Shown piece by piece: positions 1 through 6,495 of a stretch of 10,366 bases of DNA. The notes below the pieces were generated by a model. It was not told where the DNA came from and did no database searches. It saw only the letters and a list, made by a program, of their open reading frames with translations. The position numbers were made by a program, and so were the translations under genes. Source of the DNA: an uncultured Cryptobacterium sp. (lineage in GTDB: Bacteria > Actinomycetota > Coriobacteriia > Coriobacteriales > Eggerthellaceae); assembly GCA_900554685.1 (NCBI GenBank), contig USIG01000055.1:1-10366 (forward strand), read 5' to 3'. Position 1 is the stretch's first letter. Each line of letters begins with the position of its first letter.

Positions 1-288
1 AGATTTCACCATTGCAATGGACTTTTCCCCTACCACTGCAGCTGCCTTTTTAAGATCTAGCTCCATAGCGACAGGAATCATAAACACGTAATGTTCGCCG
101 CTTTTTCCCACCGTCACAAGCGTTTTAAACACGCAATCAGGATCTTCTTGAAGCAAATGTGCCACTTCAACTCCCGACAGAGCTTCAGGACATTCGAACC
201 AATGAGCCTGATACGATCTACCAGCACGATCAAGCTCGCGCATGGCATTAGTCTTTTTGTCTGCATGTTTATCAGAATGCTTTGACAT
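1..288 (-). CDS. ybaK: YbaK/EbsC family Cys-tRNA(Pro) deacylase, N-terminal part (cut by left edge)
   Basis: The first 96 codons of a gene read on the minus strand; the 3' end lies beyond the window. The visible protein starts MSKHSDKHADKKTNAMRELD, then has GVEVAHLL (residues 39-46), VFKTLVTVGKSGEHYVFMIP (53-72), LDLKKAAAVVGEKSIAMV (78-95). This order is the conserved first two thirds of the YbaK/EbsC fold. Family members hydrolyse Cys-tRNA(Pro) (YbaK) or related mischarged tRNAs in the cytoplasm, trans-editing errors of prolyl-tRNA synthetase. The conserved Lys of the FKTLV motif is present (the catalytically important one in YbaK). Only a weak Shine-Dalgarno (TAGGCG) precedes the ATG. A CmpB-like gene lies 67 bp upstream on the same strand without a visible terminator, so co-transcription is possible. 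Family assignment is firm; substrate choice (Cys-tRNA(Pro) versus another mischarged tRNA) is inferred. Confidence 0.9.
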   Translation of the reverse strand, partial: MSKHSDKHADKKTNAMRELDRAGRSYQAHWFECPEALSGVEVAHLLQEDPDCVFKTLVTVGKSGEHYVFMIPVAMELDLKKAAAVVGEKSIAMVKS

Positions 289-355
289 ATGATGGCGCCT
301 AGTTTCTAACGATACGAATTAACACTATTAAGGAGGTATATAAGACTACCGTATT

Positions 356-1087
356 CTACTTCCCTACTCCCACTTCAGGAGAAACTGTCATGTTATGGAA
401 ACGCTCCTGCAGCCATTCATCAGGAAAGAACTCATCAAGGGCTTGATCGATAGGAGATGCCGCAGGGATTCCCTCAGAACGCTGACCTTCACGATGAAGA
501 GCAAGCACCGTAACAAAAGCATTTGCACACATAAAGACAATGAGGATCCACGTTACCACCTTGTAGAGATTATGGTGAGGACGAGGGAAACGATGCTGTA
601 TTCGCTTAATAATAGGAAGCACCATCCGAACCCAAAACAGACCAAGAGTTCCCCACATTACTCCAAAGAAAAAGTTTGTTCGTCCCGCGATAGAACCAAA
701 AGTGCCAGTGTAGTCCCATGCTATCGCATTCCAAAAGTATTCCATCATCCAGCTTGCACCGAACTCCAAACAGGAACCTAGAACCATAGCAACAAGAAAG
801 ATAATGAGGTCATGAGTGTAGTAGAACCTATTCAAGAACAGAGTCAACACCATCGCGCCTACGCCATAGATAGGAGAAAAGGGACCCCACACAAATCCTG
901 CGCGGCTTTCCCATCCCCTATAAACGACAAAATGGAAAATGTCTTCTAAAACCAACCCTAAAATCGATGCAGATACAAAGATCCAAAACAGGGTAAAAAA
1001 CGACAAATCCAAATAGCGTGGTGCCAGCTGAGCACGAAAACTCCGAACAAGTTTCGTATCGACTATGTAGTCACGAAGAGTAATCAT
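356..1087 (-). CDS. CmpB-like putative ABC-transporter permease family membrane protein
   Basis: A 243-residue integral membrane protein. Hydrophobic segments lie at about residues 30-52, 68-86, 93-113, 138-160 and 176-197, with a basic stretch (160-175) before the last and a hydrophilic acidic C-terminal tail from about 198. RAGFVWGPFSPIYGVGA (62-78), an E109-containing helix followed by WMMEYF, and GRTNFFFGVMWG (135-146) match the family annotated as putative ABC-transporter type IV/CmpB (PF06541 by recollection). The biological role of that family is unknown, and no ATPase or binding-protein gene is beside it here, so transport is not established. The start is forced: an in-frame TGA lies three codons upstream of the ATG. 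No Shine-Dalgarno precedes it, and an extended -10 box sits so close that the mRNA may be leaderless. Confidence 0.8.
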   Translation of the reverse strand: MITLRDYIVDTKLVRSFRAQLAPRYLDLSFFTLFWIFVSASILGLVLEDIFHFVVYRGWESRAGFVWGPFSPIYGVGAMVLTLFLNRFYYTHDLIIFLVAMVLGSCLEFGASWMMEYFWNAIAWDYTGTFGSIAGRTNFFFGVMWGTLGLFWVRMVLPIIKRIQHRFPRPHHNLYKVVTWILIVFMCANAFVTVLALHREGQRSEGIPAASPIDQALDEFFPDEWLQERFHNMTVSPEVGVGK

Positions 1088-1095
1088 AGTGGTTC

Positions 1096-1104
1096 ACTAT
1101 ATCA
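1096..1104 (-). promoter_or_regulatory. Extended -10 promoter element giving a probably leaderless mRNA
   Basis: On the minus strand the motif TGATATAGT (TGn plus TATAGT, 5 of 6 to TATAAT) ends 8 bases before the ATG of the CmpB-like gene. Transcription starting about 7 bases after the box would begin at or within two bases of the start codon. No good -35 box is seen at 16-18 bases, consistent with an extended -10 type, and no ribosome binding site is present. Confidence 0.5.
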
Positions 1105-1270
1105 GAAGGATAAAGACCCGCTGATAATTCATTTGGATTATGAGTAGCTAAAACCGATAAAAAAACTCGTGATAAGAACTCCACAGATATACGCTCGAAA
1201 TCCCATGAAGTGCGCTAGACTTAATCACATTACAAAAACGTAACATTTTTACTTGTTGCAAATCCAAAAC

Positions 1271-1282
1271 GAGTACGTACTC
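1271..1282. promoter_or_regulatory. Perfect 12-bp palindrome GAGTACGTACTC upstream of xpt (candidate operator)
   Basis: A perfect, loop-free dyad ends 5 bases before the xpt ribosome binding site (GAAAGGA, 1288-1294). It lies in the 216-bp region between the divergent CmpB-like and xpt genes. With no loop it is more like a protein-binding site than an RNA hairpin. No guanine/xanthine riboswitch core is recognisable in this region, and I could not find a convincing sigma-70 promoter for xpt: TAACAT at 1241-1246 is a possible -10 without a good -35. The function of the palindrome is inferred from position only. Confidence 0.35.
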
Positions 1283-1303
1283 CTCACGAAAGGATGGCAC
1301 TTT

Positions 1304-1879
1304 ATGCGCCTGCTTGAAGAACGCATCCAACAGGATGGAAACGTAAAAAGCAAAGATGTATTAAAGGTTGACGCGTTTCTTAATCACCAAATGGATGTGA
1401 AACTATTTACCGAAATGGCGCACGAGTGGAAACGTCTTTTTGCCGAGAAGCCTATCAATAAAATTCTTACCATTGAGGCCTCAGGCATCGGTATTGCTGC
1501 AATTGCAGGATCGGTTTTTGACGTGCCTGTCGTTTTTGCTAAAAAAGCTCAGAGTATTAACTTGGATGGCACTCTTTATGCCACACGAGTCGAATCGTTT
1601 ACACATGGAAAAGTATTCGATGTTATTGTTTCGAAAAAATTCGTAGGCCCAGGCGATCATCTTCTTCTTATCGACGATTTTATGGCTAACGGCTGCGCCA
1701 TGACTGGCCTTATCGAAATCTGCGAAGATGCAGGAGCTACTATCGAAGGCATTGGTATTGCTATCGAAAAAGGATTCCAAGGCGGCGGACAGCGCCTTCG
1801 CGATAAGGGTTATCAAGTAGAATCTCTTGCGATTATTGATTCAATGGATCCAGAAACGGGCGTGATCTCCTTCCGATGA
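1304..1879 (+). CDS. xpt: Xanthine phosphoribosyltransferase
   Basis: A 191-residue cytoplasmic enzyme that converts xanthine and PRPP to XMP in purine salvage. It matches Bacillus Xpt (about 194 residues) along its whole length: LKVDAFLNHQMD (20-31), ILTIEASGIGIA (54-65), VPVVFAKK (74-81), and the PRPP-binding motif LLLIDDFMANG (120-130) with the double Asp, followed by GIAIEKGFQ (151-159) and YQVESLAII (170-178). The ATG at 1304 is chosen because GAAAGGA lies 9 bases upstream and the protein then begins like its relatives (MRLLEERIQQDG). An in-frame TTG at 1253 would add 17 unrelated residues with no ribosome binding site. Its TGA stop overlaps the ATG of the permease (ATGA), which implies translational coupling of uptake and salvage. 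Confidence 0.95.
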   Translation: MRLLEERIQQDGNVKSKDVLKVDAFLNHQMDVKLFTEMAHEWKRLFAEKPINKILTIEASGIGIAAIAGSVFDVPVVFAKKAQSINLDGTLYATRVESFTHGKVFDVIVSKKFVGPGDHLLLIDDFMANGCAMTGLIEICEDAGATIEGIGIAIEKGFQGGGQRLRDKGYQVESLAIIDSMDPETGVISFR

Positions 1880-3297
1880 CAAAAAAGAAGAGTGAATTTA
1901 AGGCACCAACCTATCCAGAACGTGACATCGCTGCACAGCTTGCCAATTTTGATGGTCGTATTTCAATTGGGCGTGCTTTTCCTTATGGCATTCAGCATGT
2001 TCTTGCTATGTTTGTTGCAAATTTGGCACCTATCGCCATTATTGCTGCAGCTGCCGGTTTCGATGACATAACCACCTCAATACTGATTCAAAACGCAATG
2101 ATTATTGCAGGTATCGGAACATTTATCCAACTTTTTCCTCTTTGGCGCGTAGGTGCTCGCATGCCTATCGTCATGGGCGTGAGCTTCACCTTTGTAACTG
2201 TTTTATGCGGCATTGCTGCCCAGTACGGATACGGCGCCGTAGTTGGAGCTGTTATTGTTGGTGGCATTTTCGAAGGTGTCCTTGGCCTGTTTGCAAAGTA
2301 TTGGCGCAAGTTCATTACCCCCATCGTTTCAGCTGTTGTTGTTACCTCGATTGGTTTTTCTCTCCTCTCTGTTGGAGCAGAATCATTTGGTGGCGGAAGC
2401 GGCGCAGTTGATTTTGGTTCTCCTGAAAACCTAATTCTTGGTTTCGTTTCCCTTCTTGCCTGCCTTTTATTTCAAGCACTTGCAAAAGGAAGTGTAAAGC
2501 AGCTTTCTGTTCTCTTTGGCCTTGTTATTGGATATCTTCTTGCTCTGGCCATGGGAAAGGTCGACTTTAGCGTATTTAATGACCTCGCGCTCTTTTCGCT
2601 CCCGACAGTGATGCCCTTCACGCCAGAATTTCATCCGGGAGCCATTATCGCCGTCTGTCTTCTCTATTTAGTTAGCGCTGCAGAAACTCTCGGCGACACC
2701 GCTGCGCTTTCAAGTATTGGTTTTAAGCGCTACCCCACCGAACGAGAATTCTCTGGTGCTGTTGCAGCCGATGGATTTGTCAGCTCTCTCGCTGGTGTTT
2801 TTGGATGTTCTCCCCTTACGAGCTTTGCGCAAAACATCGGCCTTATTGCAATGACTAAAGTCGTAAACCGTCGCGCTATTGCCTGTGGAGCAGCAATTCT
2901 TGTACTCGCAGGTTTTATTCCTGCCATCAGCGCCGTATTCAGCTCTCTTCCTGATGCAGTTCTTGGCGGCTGCACTATCATGATGTTTGGCAGCATTATC
3001 GTAAGTGGCTTCCAGATGATCGCAAGCGCAGGATTCTCGCAAAGAAATATCACGATTGCAGCTGTTTCTCTTGCAATGGGTATCGGGTTTACTCAAGTAA
3101 GTGAAATCTTTGTTGCCTTCCCTGAGCTTCTCCAGAACATCTTTGTTGGTAACAGCGTTGCGCTTACCTTCTTGGCAGCCGTTATCCTTTCTGCCTGTCT
3201 ACCAAAAGACACCATCATTGATGGCCCACTCGTGCATAAAGAGCGTGCTCAAGATGACAATCAGGAAAACAATCAAGAAAATAAGGAAACAAGCTGA
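1876..3297 (+). CDS. pbuX: NCS2 family xanthine permease
   Basis: A 473-residue polytopic transporter of the nucleobase-cation symporter-2 (NAT) family, predicted to import xanthine with protons. The family's functional residues are present: the QH pair in the first helix (Q40-H41), E270 in SAAETLGDT, D299 in AADGF, and the signature QNIGLIAMTK (319-328) with Q319, N320, G322 and T327. These correspond to substrate-site positions known from E. coli XanQ (Glu272, Asp304, Gln324). About 12-14 hydrophobic segments span residues 35-445. The C-terminal tail is hydrophilic with short NQE-type repeats (DNQENNQENKE) encoded by a 12-bp tandem duplication. The start codon overlaps the xpt stop by 4 bp, the classical salvage plus uptake pairing. 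Xanthine rather than uracil specificity is inferred from xpt and from the signature. Confidence 0.92.
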   Translation: MTKKKSEFKAPTYPERDIAAQLANFDGRISIGRAFPYGIQHVLAMFVANLAPIAIIAAAAGFDDITTSILIQNAMIIAGIGTFIQLFPLWRVGARMPIVMGVSFTFVTVLCGIAAQYGYGAVVGAVIVGGIFEGVLGLFAKYWRKFITPIVSAVVVTSIGFSLLSVGAESFGGGSGAVDFGSPENLILGFVSLLACLLFQALAKGSVKQLSVLFGLVIGYLLALAMGKVDFSVFNDLALFSLPTVMPFTPEFHPGAIIAVCLLYLVSAAETLGDTAALSSIGFKRYPTEREFSGAVAADGFVSSLAGVFGCSPLTSFAQNIGLIAMTKVVNRRAIACGAAILVLAGFIPAISAVFSSLPDAVLGGCTIMMFGSIIVSGFQMIASAGFSQRNITIAAVSLAMGIGFTQVSEIFVAFPELLQNIFVGNSVALTFLAAVILSACLPKDTIIDGPLVHKERAQDDNQENNQENKETS

Positions 3298-3338
3298 CGA
3301 AACCCTTGCAGCTCTTCGCTACAATATGCCTTATCGCC

Positions 3339-3355
3339 TCACATTGCTGATGTGA
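3339..3355. repeat. Small inverted repeat TCACAT-N5-ATGTGA between permease and coaBC
   Basis: A 6-bp perfect stem with a 5-base loop lies in the 91-bp gap, 17 bases before the coaBC ribosome binding site. No T-run follows, so it is not an intrinsic terminator, and coaBC may be read from the xpt operon. Role unknown. Confidence 0.3.
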
Positions 3356-3388
3356 ATCTTACAAAAGAAATCAAAGGAGTCTTTTGCT

Positions 3389-4762
3389 ATGAGTTCTTCA
3401 GACACTAAAACTTCTTCAGATGTTAAAACAGTTCTCATTGGAGTAAGCGGTGGTGTTGCGGCTTACAAATCATGCGAAGTTTTACGAGGCTTGCAAAAGG
3501 CTGGAGTTCGCGTAAAAGTTGTGATGAGCGAACATGCGACACATTTTGTGGATCCCCTTACCTTTCGTGCGCTTACCAATGAACCAGTAGCAATTGGGCT
3601 TTTTGATGATCCGCAAGATCCCATTCACCACATTTCACTTGCTCAAGAAGCTGATGTATTTTTGCTTGCTCCTTGTACAGCAAATGTTATTGCCAAGGCT
3701 GCTCATGGCATCGCAGATGATTTACTATCCACTACGATTCTTGCAACCACAGCTCCTATTATGGTTGCGCCAGCTATGAACGTTCATATGTATGAAAATC
3801 CAGCTACACAGGAAAATATTGCGACGCTTAAGCGCCGTGGCTTTACCTTTATTGAATCGGAAGAAGGCTATCTTGCCTGCGGTGAAGTTGGCAAGGGTCG
3901 CATGGCGGATCCAGAGGTTATCGTTGCAGCTGTTCTTAAAAAACTTGAAGGTATTTCAAACCCTCTTGCAAACAACCTCACTACCATGGTTACCGATACG
4001 CCAACCCAAAAGATACCGGCAATCCAACCGTTGTTTGATGACCCTTTCGAAGACAAAACTATGGCCTTTCCTGCAGTATCAGCACAACTAAGCGATACCT
4101 CTCAGCCAGAAAAAGATTTAAGCGGCAAACGCATCATGATCACTGCAGGCCCTACCGTTGAGCCAATTGACCCGGTTCGTTATCTGACCAACCGTTCTTC
4201 TGGTAAGTTTGGTTACGCTATTGCTGAAGCTGCCGCACAACGAGGTGCTCAGGTAACACTTACTTCTGGACCAGTTGCACTTGCTGCTCCTCAAAATGTC
4301 AAGGTTACTTACATCGAAACTGCCCAGGAGCTTCTTGAAGCCTGCGAGAAAGTGTTTCCTCAGGTAGATGCTGCACTCTTTTCAGCTGCCGTTGCCGATG
4401 TACGACCAGCTAATCCTTCTGAGAAGAAGCTCAAAAAAGGCTTAAACGACAAAGAGCTTGAAAGCATTGAGCTCACTGAAAACCCTGATGTCTTAGCAAC
4501 TCTTGGCAATGCTAAGACAAGCCAAATTGTTGTTGGCTTTGCTGCTGAAACCAACGATGTAATCGAATATGCAAAAAAGAAGCTTATTAAGAAGAATGCC
4601 GATATGATTGTCGCAAATGAGGTTGGAGCGAAAAAGACCTTCGGCGAAGACGATAACGAGATCTGGCTTGTAACACCAAAAGGCGTCGAGCATCACGATC
4701 GCGCAACTAAGCTCGATCTTGCCCATATCATTTTAGATAGAGTCAAAGAAATGTGGTGCTAA
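3389..4762 (+). CDS. coaBC: Bifunctional phosphopantothenoylcysteine decarboxylase / phosphopantothenate-cysteine ligase
   Basis: A 457-residue flavoenzyme catalysing two consecutive steps of coenzyme A synthesis: CTP-dependent coupling of 4'-phosphopantothenate to cysteine (CoaB), then FMN-dependent decarboxylation to 4'-phosphopantetheine (CoaC). The N-terminal CoaC domain (about 12-187) has GVSGGVAAYK (18-27), the active-site His in HHISLAQ (H81), PAMNVHMYENP (128-138, N131) and the substrate-clamp Cys in YLACGEVGKGRM (C164). The C-terminal CoaB domain (about 245-457) has ITAGPTVEPIDPVRYLTNRSSGKFG (251-275, N268), the lysine region KKLKKG (346-351) and GFAAET (383-388). These correspond to E. 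coli His75, Asn125, Cys158, Asn210 and Lys289. The linker (about 188-244) is longer than usual, making the protein about 50 residues longer than E. coli Dfp. The ATG has a strong AAAGGAGT at 3373-3380, 8 bases upstream. Confidence 0.97.
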   Translation: MSSSDTKTSSDVKTVLIGVSGGVAAYKSCEVLRGLQKAGVRVKVVMSEHATHFVDPLTFRALTNEPVAIGLFDDPQDPIHHISLAQEADVFLLAPCTANVIAKAAHGIADDLLSTTILATTAPIMVAPAMNVHMYENPATQENIATLKRRGFTFIESEEGYLACGEVGKGRMADPEVIVAAVLKKLEGISNPLANNLTTMVTDTPTQKIPAIQPLFDDPFEDKTMAFPAVSAQLSDTSQPEKDLSGKRIMITAGPTVEPIDPVRYLTNRSSGKFGYAIAEAAAQRGAQVTLTSGPVALAAPQNVKVTYIETAQELLEACEKVFPQVDAALFSAAVADVRPANPSEKKLKKGLNDKELESIELTENPDVLATLGNAKTSQIVVGFAAETNDVIEYAKKKLIKKNADMIVANEVGAKKTFGEDDNEIWLVTPKGVEHHDRATKLDLAHIILDRVKEMWC

Positions 4763-4866
4763 GAGTTTCGCTAGGATTTATCTCAATCGCCCGCAGAGTT
4801 CTGTTGACTTTCCTGATACCTCATTTGATCGCACACGGGCTTTTCAAAAGCAGCCAGAAATTTTTA

Positions 4867-4895
4867 TTGCGAAAAATACGTCACCGTGCTAACAT
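4867..4895 (+). promoter_or_regulatory. Promoter of the tRNA-Pro gene
   Basis: A -35 TTGCGA (4867-4872), a 17-base spacer and a -10 TAACAT (4890-4895), the latter preceded by TGC, which makes it an extended -10. Transcription would start near 4902, leaving a leader of about 20 bases before the mature tRNA. No terminator is visible after coaBC, so some read-through from upstream is also possible. The rest of the coaBC-tRNA gap (4763-4921) holds no gene I can support. Confidence 0.55.
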
Positions 4896-4921
4896 ACTGC
4901 CTTGCGTTAAGAGACGCATGT

Positions 4922-4998
<77 letters not shown>

Positions 4999-5010
4999 GC
5001 TTAAAAGGTA

Positions 5011-5042
5011 AAGTCATCGGGTATTTATCCGATGACTTTTTT
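5011..5042 (+). terminator. Intrinsic terminator after tRNA-Pro
   Basis: A perfect 10-bp stem, AAGTCATCGG (5011-5020) with CCGATGACTT (5029-5038) around an 8-base loop, runs straight into a T-tract (5037-5042). It starts 12 bases after the tRNA CCA end. Confidence 0.93.
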
Positions 5043-5098
5043 AGTTTCACTAATACTTCTATTCTCGTTTAATCAAGTCTTTCAAAACAGTCTAATTC

Positions 5099-5138
5099 TT
5101 AACAGATAAGTGGTATTTTTCCTGTTAAACGCTATGAT
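5099..5138 (+). promoter_or_regulatory. Candidate promoter with flanking inverted repeat TTAACAG/CTGTTAA
   Basis: TATGAT at 5133-5138 (5 of 6 to TATAAT) is the best -10 for the downstream dehydrogenase. There is no good -35 at normal spacing. In its place a 7-bp inverted repeat, TTAACAG (5099-5105) and CTGTTAA (5122-5128), has half-site centres 23 bp apart, close to two helical turns. A weak -35 flanked by a dyad suggests a site for an activator or repressor. This is inferred from position. Confidence 0.35.
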
Positions 5139-5148
5139 GAAATTGTTG

Positions 5149-5174
5149 ATCTAAGTACCTGACTGTACTTAGAT
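5149..5174 (+). promoter_or_regulatory. 10-bp stem-loop at the 5' end of the dehydrogenase leader
   Basis: ATCTAAGTAC (5149-5158) and GTACTTAGAT (5165-5174) form a perfect 10-bp inverted repeat around CTGACT. If transcription starts near 5145 the hairpin forms the very 5' end of a leader of about 63 bases. It is followed by GGGG rather than a T-run, so it is not a terminator, and it does not include the ribosome binding site. It may stabilise the mRNA or be a DNA operator. Confidence 0.5.
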
Positions 5175-5194
5175 TTGGGGATTCACATCATGAA

Positions 5195-5201
5195 AAGGAG
5201 G
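5195..5201 (+). promoter_or_regulatory. Strong ribosome binding site AAGGAGG that fixes the dehydrogenase start
   Basis: AAGGAGG lies 6 bases before the ATG at 5208. It lies downstream of the alternative in-frame starts at 5175 (TTG) and 5190 (ATG), which lack a ribosome binding site of their own, so 5208 is preferred. Confidence 0.8.
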
Positions 5202-5207
5202 GGCATC

Positions 5208-6278
5208 ATGAATCGTGAAAAAATTCGTGTTGTTCAGTACGGATGCGGCAAAATGGCAAAATATACGCTTCGCTATCTGTATGAAAACGGTGCCGAAATC
5301 GTAGGAGCTATCGACACTAATCCAGAAATTGTTGGTATGGATGTAGGACAGTATTGTGGGCTCGGTTTTGACTTAGGCATCAAAATATCCGACGATGCCG
5401 ATGCTGTTCTTGATCAAACCGATCCTCATATTGCAGTTCTCACACTCTTTAGCTTCATGAGCGATATGCAACCTCACATTATGAAGTGTGTAGAGCGCGG
5501 CATCAACGTCATCACCACCTGCGAAGAAGCTATCTATTCTTGGACTACCTCACCAGAAATTACCAACGAAATAGACGCTCTTGCAAAAGAGACTGGTTGC
5601 ACGGTTGTAGGTGCGGGCATGCAGGACATTTATTGGATTAACATGATTGGCGCTATCGCAGGCGGCGTTCACCGTATTGACAAAATAGAGGGCGCAACGA
5701 GCTATAACGTTGAAGATTACGGATTAGCTTTAGCTAAGGCTCATGGATGCGGATTGACCCCCGACGAGTTCGAAGAGCAGATCGCTCATCCTGAAACACT
5801 GGAACCCTCCTATGTTTGGAATTCCAACGAGGCTTTAGTTAATCTGTTTGGCTGGTCAATCAAATCGCAAACTCAAAAATGCGTTCCTTACATAAGCGAT
5901 CACGACGTCTATTCAGAAACGCTTGGCGAAACCATACCTGCCGGTAATTGCATCGGCATGAGCGCTGTTGTGACCACAGAAACCTTCCAAGGTCCCGTAA
6001 TTGAAACCCAATGTATTGGTAAAGTGTACGAGCCAAGCGATGGAGATATGTGCGACTGGAAGATTATCGGTGAACCTGATGTTGTCTTTGGTTTGGAAAA
6101 GCCAGCTACAGTTGAACACACCTGCGCCGATATCGTAAACCGTATCCCAAGTGTTCTTGCTGCTGATCCAGGATACCAAACGGTAGAAAAACTAGCACCA
6201 GTAGAGTACCTTTCCTACCCTATGCACCTTTACACTAATGGTGGTTGTGGCTACGGCGGCGGTTGTCATTGCCACTAA
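5208..6278 (+). CDS. NAD(P)-dependent oxidoreductase, 2,4-diaminopentanoate dehydrogenase-like
   Basis: A 356-residue soluble protein. The N-terminus is a Rossmann domain: IRVVQYGCGKMAKYTLRYL (6-24) with the Gly-rich turn after the first strand, then IVGAIDTNPE (31-40) with an acidic residue ending the second strand. A DapB-like architecture follows: VITTCEEAIY (101-110), GCTVVGAGMQDIYW (130-143). This organisation resembles the 2,4-diaminopentanoate dehydrogenase/dihydrodipicolinate reductase-like group, whose characterised members deaminate 2,4-diaminopentanoate in clostridial ornithine fermentation. No ornithine aminomutase or other pathway gene is nearby, so the true substrate is unknown. 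The protein is cysteine-rich (14 Cys) and ends in GGCGYGGGCHCH, a tail that looks like a metal-binding site and is not part of the Rossmann fold. It stands alone between the tRNA terminator and its own terminator. Family confidence is moderate and substrate confidence low. Confidence 0.75.
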   Translation: MNREKIRVVQYGCGKMAKYTLRYLYENGAEIVGAIDTNPEIVGMDVGQYCGLGFDLGIKISDDADAVLDQTDPHIAVLTLFSFMSDMQPHIMKCVERGINVITTCEEAIYSWTTSPEITNEIDALAKETGCTVVGAGMQDIYWINMIGAIAGGVHRIDKIEGATSYNVEDYGLALAKAHGCGLTPDEFEEQIAHPETLEPSYVWNSNEALVNLFGWSIKSQTQKCVPYISDHDVYSETLGETIPAGNCIGMSAVVTTETFQGPVIETQCIGKVYEPSDGDMCDWKIIGEPDVVFGLEKPATVEHTCADIVNRIPSVLAADPGYQTVEKLAPVEYLSYPMHLYTNGGCGYGGGCHCH

Positions 6279-6369
6279 AGCTAAAATAAAAGGCAGTAAT
6301 TTAAGAAGACTACGATAACTTCTTGATCATGCAAAGCCCACCTTTTTAAAGCTTTCTCTATATAAATTG

Positions 6370-6410
6370 GCCTCCCATCTTTTGAAACATGTGAGATGGG
6401 AGGCTATTTT
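6370..6410 (+). terminator. Intrinsic terminator downstream of the dehydrogenase (possibly bidirectional)
   Basis: GCCTCCCATCT (6370-6380) pairs perfectly over 11 bp with AGATGGGAGGC (6394-6404), followed by TATTTT. On the other strand the stem is followed by CAATTTATA, a poorer T-run, so it could also stop transcripts from the convergent AEC-family gene. Confidence 0.85.
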
Positions 6411-6495
6411 CTTCGAGAGAATGCCCTTTAGAGAACCTCTAAACTAAAAGCGATTTAGTGACAGACTAGTTGGTGGCTCACGATGGATCTAGGTC

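Noticed and set aside
91..285. A 64-codon open frame on the plus strand
   Set aside because: It is the antisense of the YbaK-like coding sequence, which has clear family motifs.
329..340. A perfect Shine-Dalgarno-like TTAAGGAGGTAT on the plus strand
   Set aside because: No ATG, GTG or TTG follows within 5-12 bases and the reading frames after it run antisense through the CmpB-like gene. Its complement resembles the 16S 3' tail, but only over a few bases, as expected by chance.
395..781. A 128-codon open frame on the plus strand
   Set aside because: Antisense to the CmpB-like gene, with an Arg/Lys/Ser-rich composition typical of a shadow frame and no ribosome binding site.
1253..1303. TTG start extending xpt by 17 codons
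   Set aside because: No ribosome binding site and no similarity of the added residues to Xpt, while the ATG at 1304 has GAAAGGA at good spacing.
1088..1303. Purine riboswitch upstream of xpt
   Set aside because: Looked for because of the operon type, but the conserved core helices and loops and a terminator hairpin could not be recognised.
4839..4861. Palindrome GCTTTTCAAAAGC after coaBC as a terminator
   Set aside because: The realistic stem is only about 4-5 bp and the T-run begins about 10 bases later, so it is not a credible intrinsic terminator.
5175..5207. TTG or ATG (5190) starts extending the dehydrogenase
   Set aside because: AAGGAGG lies between these codons and the ATG at 5208 at ideal spacing for the latter, and the Rossmann strand begins right after 5208.
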